The position numbers and the translations under genes are program-made. Of a stretch of DNA of 64,000 nucleotides, positions 12,801 through 21,800 are shown in pieces; within the stretch, counting starts at the first letter, position 1, and the number at the start of each line of letters is the position of its first letter. The notes beneath the pieces were generated by a model. That model saw nothing but the letters and a program-made list of their open reading frames with translations, was not told where the DNA came from and did not search any database. The stretch comes from Protonemura montana (Eukaryota > Arthropoda > Insecta > Plecoptera > Nemouridae). The stretch covers positions 19,061,277 to 19,125,276 of the forward strand of contig OX387607.1 of NCBI GenBank assembly GCA_947568835.1. Reading direction: 5' to 3'.

Positions 12801-15800
12801 AATGAAGTTGAAGCGCAGAGTTTAAATCAAATAAGAAAGATTTTTGATATGGAAATATGTTACTGTTTTGTTCGGCACTGTTTTCTTTCAACTCGAAGAG
12901 CGGTTTGATATTTCAACCTCCGTTTAACAGGGTTTAAATTTGGAACGGAGATTCGCACGAAAAGAAATAATTGACAGTTAGAAAAATAATTTTGTTTGAT
13001 TTGACAGAACAGCGCCTTCTTGAATGTATACCACATTTGAATGCACGTTTCTATCTCTGTTAATTTCTTCTTAAAAGCTTTTCAAAATATTAGTAAATCA
13101 GAATAAAATAAATTTGTCCTTCAAACCTTGTCAAGGTTTGTGGGAATTAGTTTTCTCAATTTCACTATCACTATTTGGCAACATAATTGTGAACTATAAC
13201 TTCAACTACAGAGCATCAGTGAGAAGTTTTCATCCCACTATTTTATTCAATAGTTCTGCTCTTTTTTAATAAAAATAATTATATTTAACCACATTTACAA
13301 TAAAAATAAAATATCTATTCTCTGAAATCTCATTTAAATTGCAAAAACTTGCTACAATTTATTTTATTTTATTTTAAGAACACTGACACCCTCTCAAAAC
13401 TGCATTATTCACAACAAAAAAAATGAAAGAAACACAAATCTTGAAAGCCCTAGCCTAGAAAAGTTGCGTACAGAACCGAGTTCAGCCTGATGTCGATGCC
13501 TGTTGAGGAGTTGTGAACACGATGAGTTTGTTTGAGTGAAACTGACCCGAGACTGAACGGTCGGCAGGATCGTGCGACTATTTATCATCTGTAACAGGAA
13601 GCAGCCGCAGGAAACAAACAACAGGAAGTGAGGAGGGATGAAGACAAGGGTGGGGGGAAATTCGGGGGCAAACTTGCTGCATAGGTACTGGGAAATATAT
13701 CACCGCAAAACAATTCATTTTCGGCGCACAAGTCAAAGTCTATAATTTAGCAACGCTTTTTTGGGTGAATTCGTATTTAAATTGCAAACGCTTGCACGGC
13801 GCGGGGTATTTTGTTATTATGAACACTATAACCGTCTCAAAAATGTATGCCGAAACGGGGACTCGAACCCCGATCTCTACTTGTCGCGGGTGTTGCTCTA
13901 ACCAATTGAGCTACTTGGACCCCGATCTCCACCTGTCGCGGGTGTTGCTCTAACCAATTGAGCTACTTGGACCCCGATCTCCACCTGTCGCGGGTGTTGC
14001 TCTAACCAATTGAGCTACTTGGACCCCGATCTCCACCTGTCACGGGTGTTGTTCTAACCAATTGAGCTACTTGGACCCCGATCTCCACCTTTCACGGGTG
14101 TTGCTCTAACCAATTGAGCTACTTGGACACATGATTTTTGAGTTGATTTAGTGTATTTGATGAGAATGACGGATCTTTAAGGAGTAGAACCAAGAGGATG
14201 TGAATACTCACAGTCACTCTGATTCTAGTGACGCTATATCTTGTCACAACCTGTCAATCTCGAATAACTCCAATTTGACGTTGGATTCATTACATTTTTA
14301 TATAAAATGTTATTTAGTTTACAAAAGCTTGCAATGCACAGTGTATTTTATTATAATGAACACTATAACCATCTCAAAAATTATATTTTATTATAATATA
14401 TATATTATGTTATATCAATATTATTTATTATTTATTTCTTCTCAAAAATTATTTTAGTGTTCATAATAATAGAATATCCCGTACATTGCAAGCGTTGCAA
14501 TTTAAATAAGATTTAATCTAGGGCTTCTCATGCTCAAGGTAATCAACCTGTGGCCTGCGTCAAAGCAACGGAAACTTCGGCCGGGAACCACAAGCGAGGC
14601 AGGAAATGCTTAACCTCAAGAAAAAGGAAGCTGATAACGACCGCGGCCGCTTTCGAAACTCTTGGACGGGCGACAGCAAATCCTGGCGACCGCCTCGAGC
14701 TCAGATAACTCAATTTCTTTCACAAATAGCCACGTCTGGAAATAATTACTGCGGTCACGAAAATGTTGCCACAGGAAACTTGGCTCAGTTGGTTCCCATG
14801 AACTTTCCCAAGCAAGAGTTGGGAGACAGGCGATCTCAGCATCTCCATGGCTACCAAACGTTGAATCTACCATTGAACCTCCTATGCTAGGCCATGATAT
14901 ACCCGTGGTAACATAAGATAGCAGAATTGAGAAGCTCTGTCAGGTGATCTCAGCATCTCCACGGCTACCAAACGTTGAATCTACCATTGAACCTCCTATG
15001 CTAGGCCATGATATACCCGTGGTAACATAAGATAGCAGAATTGAGAAGCTCTGTCAGGTGATCTAAGCATCTCCATGGCTACCAAACGTTGAATCTACCA
15101 TTGAACCTCCTATGCTAGGCCATGATATACCCGTGGTAACATAAGATAGCAGAATTGAGAAGCTCTGTCAGGTGATCTCAGCATCTCCATGGCTACCAAA
15201 CGTTGAATCTACCATTGAACCTCCTATGCTAGGCCATGATATACCCGTGGTAACATAAGATAGCAGAATTGAAAAGCTCTGTCAGGCAATCTCAGCATCT
15301 CCATGGCTACCAAACGTTGAATCTACCATTGAACCTCCTATGCTAGGCCATGATATACCCGTGGTAACATAAGATAGCAGAATTGAGAAGCTCTGTCAGG
15401 CGATCTCAGCATCTCCATGGCTACCAAACGTTGAATCTACCATTGAACCTCCTATGCTAGGCCATGATATACCCGTGGTAACATAAGATAGCAGAATTGA
15501 GAAGCTCTGTCAGGTGATCTAAGCATCTCCATGACTACCAAACATTGAATCTACCATTGAACCTCCTATGCTAGGCCATGATATACCCGTGGTAACATAA
15601 GATAGCAGAATTGAGAAGCTCTGTCAGGTGATCTCAGCATCTCCATGGCTACCAAACGTTGAATCTACCATTGAACCTCCTATGCTAGGCCATGATATAC
15701 CCGTGGTAACATAAGATAGCAGAATTGAGAAGCTCTGTCAGGCGATCTCAGCATCTCCATGGCTACCAAACGTTGAATCTACCATTGAACCTCCTATGCT

Positions 15801-18800
15801 AGGCCATGATATACCCGTGGTAACATAAGATAGCAGAATTGAGAAGCTCTGTCAGGTGATCTAAGCATCTCCATGGCTACCAAACAATGAACCTACCATT
15901 GAACCTCCTATGCTAGGCCATGATATATCCGTGGTAACATAAGATAGCAGAATTGAGAAGCTCTGTCAGGCGATCTCAACATCTCCATGGCTACCAGTAC
16001 ATGTAGTTTTTTTATCTCTTATCTCGGAGTCATAATGTCGCTGTATCACGATTGATGCGATGTATGTACGATGTGTCATCAGAATATTTGATGTCAACCG
16101 AACGTCATCATCATCATCTTCTCATTCACCGATGCTATTAGAGCAGTGCCACAAGGCCCTGATGCTAGAACGGTGCATCATTAAACACCAATAATCAGTC
16201 AATGTGATGTCATGTTAGTAATATGCGTTTGTTTTGAAATATGTCCCATTCCCATCACTTTTACCCATTGTAACCCATAAATAGCAACCCATTGCAAAAA
16301 ATTAAAAAATAAAATCATAAAAACTGTAAAATCAAACCAAAATGCAGTTTTCAATTTTGTCAAAAACTGTCCCTGCGGGTGTGGGAACACTAATAACCCG
16401 TCACAAAAAGTCAACTTTAGCTGAAATATCAAAGTCCACGAGCATAAATAGAATGTGTACAACGAAAGAAAGAAATTTGAGCAAAAACGTTACAAAATGA
16501 CCAAAGGCACCCCCAAGAAAAACCAAAAATTTGCACTTCAGAGAGCAAAACGTTGATTACAAGACGTTTCTAAAAGTTGCAGAAACATCATCACAAATAG
16601 GTGTATTATTTGTATAAACTAGCAGTAACCGGGCTGCCCCATGGCTGCTGTTGATGTTGAGGGAGTGGCATTTTGTTGAATAGTTCCCGAGTTTTGTCCG
16701 ATGCCTTTTCCAAAGCCTCTAATGGGACCACAATCAAAAGAACTAAGAAAATGCTAAGAAAATTAGTTGTATGCCCTTTAGACTTGATGAAGCCATTTGC
16801 CTCTTTGCCATTACCCTATGCGCTGAGGGGTCTATTTTGGTATATATTGGTGTATATTGGTAGATTGCAATATATTATGGTATTTATATTTTAATTGAGC
16901 ATAAAGTGTATAGTTTGTCCAGTACTTAAAATAGTTTTAACCTGCTAATGTGTTCATTAACCTAAAGCCCATTCCGTCGCCGTCTATTTTAGGAAAGAGA
17001 ACTTTCAGCCGATATCTTTCTGTAGTAAACGCAGCACACTAGAATACCACAAAAACTGCATCAACTTCTTGAAGTTAGCAGCAAATTTGAGACTTCACAG
17101 ACTTAACCTAACCTGACTTGCATTATTTAGAAACCAGGAGTCAATATTGCAAGATTACAATAAGTTACTTTCAAGGTAAACTCATGGCAATGCTTAGTTC
17201 AGGATCAAAACACAGTAAAATAAGGCTCTACGGACAAAACCGTCATAAAGCAAGCAGCAAATTGCATCAGGAATTCAAAGAAATATGTAAAAGCATACCT
17301 TGAATCTTCTGAAGCGGCTTCAGATGAGGGTAGAGGTGTAGGGTCGCGTTGCCCATCAAAGACTCGCGCTTCTTGCCACTGGTGACCATCACAAACCCCT
17401 GGGTTTCAATTGCAACGCCCGTCTTCTGTACATGCTCCTCGATATACCTGAAACACAGAACCCAGGCTTAGTCACTTGAACGCATTCTATGTTCATTGAG
17501 TTCTCTGATCTCAAATAACCTGGATATAGCATAGGATCCAGCCAGCTGATATCAAATAACCTGGACAGAGCACAGGATCCAGCCAGCTGATCTCAAATAA
17601 CCTGGATAGAGCATAGAATCCAGCCAGCAGATCTCAAATAACCTGGATATAGCATAGGATCCAGCCAGCAGATCTCAAATACCCTGGATAGAGCATAGGA
17701 TCCAGCCAGCTGATCTCAAAAAACCTGGATAGAGCATAGGATCCAGCCAGCTGATCTCAAATACCCTGGATAGAGCATAGGATCCAGCCAGCTGATCTCA
17801 AATACCCTGGATAGAGCATAGGATCCAGCCAGCTGATCTCAAATAACCTGGATATAGCATAGGATCCAGCCAGCAGATCTCAAATACCCTGGATAGAGCA
17901 TAGGATCCAGCCAGCTGATCTCAAATAACCTGGATAGAGCATAGGATCCAGCCAGCAGATCTCAAATAACCTGGATATAGCATAGGATCCAGCCAGCTGA
18001 TCTCAAATAACCTGGATAGAGCATAGGATCCAGCCAGCTGATCTCAAATAACCTGGATAGAGCATAGGATCCAGCCAGCTGATCTCAAATAACCTGGATA
18101 GAGCATAAGATCCAGCCAGCTGATCTCAAATAACCTGGATAGAGCATAGGATCCAGCCAGCTGATCTCAAATAACCTGGATAGAGCATAGGATCCAGCCA
18201 GCTGATCTCAAATAACCTGGATAGAGCATAGGATCCAGCCAGCTGATCTCAAATAACCTGGATAGAGCATAGGATCCAGCCAGCTGATCTCAAATAACCT
18301 GGATAGAGCATAGGATCCAGCCAGCTGATCTCAAATAACCTGGATATAGCACAGGATCCAGCCAGCTGCTCTCAAATAACCTGGATATAGCATAGGATCC
18401 AGCCAGCTGATCTCAAATAACCTGGATAGAGCATAGGATCCAGCCAGCTGATCTCAAAAAATCTGGATAGAGCATAGGATCCAGCCAGCTGATCTCAAAT
18501 AACCTGGATAGAGCATAGGATCCAGCCAGCTGATCTCAAATAACCTGGATAGAGCATAGGATCCAGCCAGCTGATCTCAAATAACCTGGATAGAGCATAG
18601 GATCCAGCCAGCTGATCTCAAATAACCTGGATAGAGCATAGGATCCAGCCAGCTGATCTCAAATAACCTGGATAGAGCATAGGATCCAGCCAGCTGCTCT
18701 CAAATAACCTGGATATAGCACAGGATCCAGCCAGCTGATCTCAAATAACCTGGATAGAGCAAAGGATCCAGCCAGCTGATCTCAAATAACCTGGATAGAA

Positions 18801-21800
18801 CATAGGATCCAGCCAGCTGATCTCAAATATCCTGGATAGAGTATAGGATCCAGCCAGCTGATCTCAAATAACCTGGATAGAGCATAGGATCCAGCCAGCT
18901 GATCTCAAAGAACTTGGATAGAGCACAGGATCCAGCCAGCTGATCTCAAATAACCTGGATAGAGCATAGGATCCAGCCAGCTGATCTCAAATAACCTGGA
19001 TAGAGCATAGGATCCAGCCAGCTGATCTCAAATAACCTGGATAGAGCATAGGATCCAGCCAGCTGATCTCAAATAACCTGGATAGAGCATAGGATCCAGC
19101 CAGCTGATCTCAAATAACCTGGATAGAGCATAGGATCCAGCCAGCTGATCTCAAATAACCTGGATAGAGCATAGGATCCAGCCAGCTGATCTCAAATAAC
19201 CTGGATAGAGCATAGGATCCAGCCAGCTGCTCTCAAATAACCTGGATATAGCACAGGATCCAGCCAGCTGATCTCAAATAACCTGGATAGAGCAAAGGAT
19301 CCAGCCAGCTGATCTCAAATAACCTGGATAGAACATAGGATCCAGCCAGCTGATCTCAAATATCCTGGATAGAGTATAGGATCCAGCCAGCTGATCTCAA
19401 ATAACCTGGATAGAGCATAGGATCCAGCCAGCTGATCTCAAAGAACTTGGATAGAGCACAGGATCCAGCCAGCTGATCTCAAAAAACCTGGATAGAGCAT
19501 AGGATCCAGCCAGCTGATCTCAAATAACCTGGATAGAGCATAGGATCCAGCCAGCTAAACTCAAATAACCTGGATAGAGCATAGGATCCAGCCAGCTGAT
19601 CTCAAATAACTTGGATAGAGCACAGGATCCAGCCAGCTGATCTCAAATAACCTGGATAGAGCATAGGATCCAGCCAGCTGATCTAAAATAACCTGGATAG
19701 AGCATAGGATTTAGCCAGCTGATCTCAAATAACCTGGATAGAGCATAGGATCCAGACAGCTGATCTCAAATAACCTGGATAGAGCATAGGATCCAGTCAG
19801 CTGATCTCAAATCAACCAATTTTTGATACGGTTATGGTGTTGATAATAATCTACATATATAATCTATGTATTATCAACAGGAAATAAAGAGAAATTGAAA
19901 AAATAAATAAAACCTAGATAGAAGATTGAAGTCAGGTAGTTCATTGTTGGCAACAGGTAGGAGTCACTAAATCTGAGGTGTCCCTACGATTTCTACGCTA
20001 ATTGGAGAGTTTCTGAAGCACTTTTTTAACTAATTTTGACTATTCAAGAGGTGAAAACTACAAAAAGCACAAAAACTACCGATGAAAACTCTTGCAATGC
20101 CACTGGCTTTTTGAGACACACTAAAGATAGCAGGTTTGGCTTTAAAATCTCTTCATGGCAACCACTATTCAGGTTATTTGAGATTAATGGTATCAGCTTA
20201 GAAAGATCATTTCCCTGCAAAAACTTAACAAAATCGCTGTCCTTGGTACACTTTTCGATTCACAGATGCAATTTGTAACCAAGATAAAACAAATGGCAGC
20301 CACAAACGTCAAGAAGTGAACACTGACCAGTAAATATTTGTTAAGCTGTTGGAAAGCTGGCCCCAAACTTGATGACAGGGCACACCCATTGCCAGCGGAT
20401 AACACTTATCATCAATTGCCATCATTAAAATAATCTTCAAATATAAGAAAGTTGTTAGTAATATTTCAGTTACTTGTGCCTTACTGTTGTGAATAGTTAA
20501 AAGTTATAGGTGTTTGATTCCCAAAATAGGTGAAGGCCACGGCGTTGTGTTTTTAGATATGGAAGGCTCGAGGCAGTCTACCTAATGATGGCTAAAGCTT
20601 GTTCCTGTTGTTATTGTAATTGTTTGTCGTACTTTATCAAGATCGACGTGATTTCCTGATGGCAACCACAAGCTAAAACTAATTAATTAGCGCCGAGAGT
20701 GGGCCGAATGCCCCTCGACATTGAAAACGTGGCCAAAATTAGAAAAGTCCACGAAAACCAGGCGAAAGGGTGAGCCAATCGTTTACCAAATCAGAAAAAA
20801 AAACTGGTTGTGTGTTAACCAAGTCACAGTGTTTTCCTCGTTTGTTGAATAAAGTGTTGATTCGGTTATCATTAGAGCAGTGAACATGGAAAGGAAGTGA
20901 GTGGAGATAAGCAAACAGGAAATGAGGCAGAATTTCTGTGATAAAAACTCCATATGAGTATAATGAGCAAATGGTCAGTATATGCTTACCCCAGAGTGCT
21001 TATGTGACAGGCACAATATAAGCAAGGTTATGTACCCAGAGATAGGGTGCCTACTCATCCCTCTCAGCTGATTGTCTAGCACTTGTTCCTAACAAGCTTA
21101 CAACTCACTGACTGAATCATACTCCCAACCACTGAAGGCATGTGTCCCAACCATTGACCACGTGTACTAATCAAACAAATTAAGCCTCTCAAGATATAAA
21201 ATACCACTACTGGTGTTCAATCTCCAATCAGCTGACTGACCCCTTGCTTCTCATAGGTGCTAGGGAACTAATAAATGCATTCACAGAAATAACCGTCACT
21301 TTTAAAACAACAAAACAATTAGCAGTTTTAAACTAGAACTTTTTCTTTTCAATCTAGGAGATGTTTTTAGAACTGTGTTTTAGCTGCAATGTGCTTCGAG
21401 TTAGTTTAGCAGCTTTTTCCCACACATGAAAAGAAAGCAATGCAAGAACAGATGTGAAGTTGGTAGCCGTTGATAAACATGTCACATGTGGCTTATTCCT
21501 TTGCAAATGCTAAACATCAAGTGCTTTTTTTTTGTGACATATTTTTTCCTGAAACCTAACTGGGGGTCTCCATGTGACAGCGCCTGACTGACCTTATCGG
21601 CAATATTCAAATTGGCATTTAAACGCCTTGTGCTGATATTTAGTTTAATTGGTTACGGCAACATGCAACAGGTGAAGATTATTAGTGTCCCTAATAGTAA
21701 AGCTTCAAACACATGGCAAGCAATTACAGTTTAAATCAGATTTCAGATTTGTGTTGATACAAGATTTACTGGATTGATTATGCGCCTAGATGAAGATGAG

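Noticed and set aside
17510-19812. CRISPR-like array
   Set aside because: Units are contiguous with no spacers, and the host is a eukaryote.
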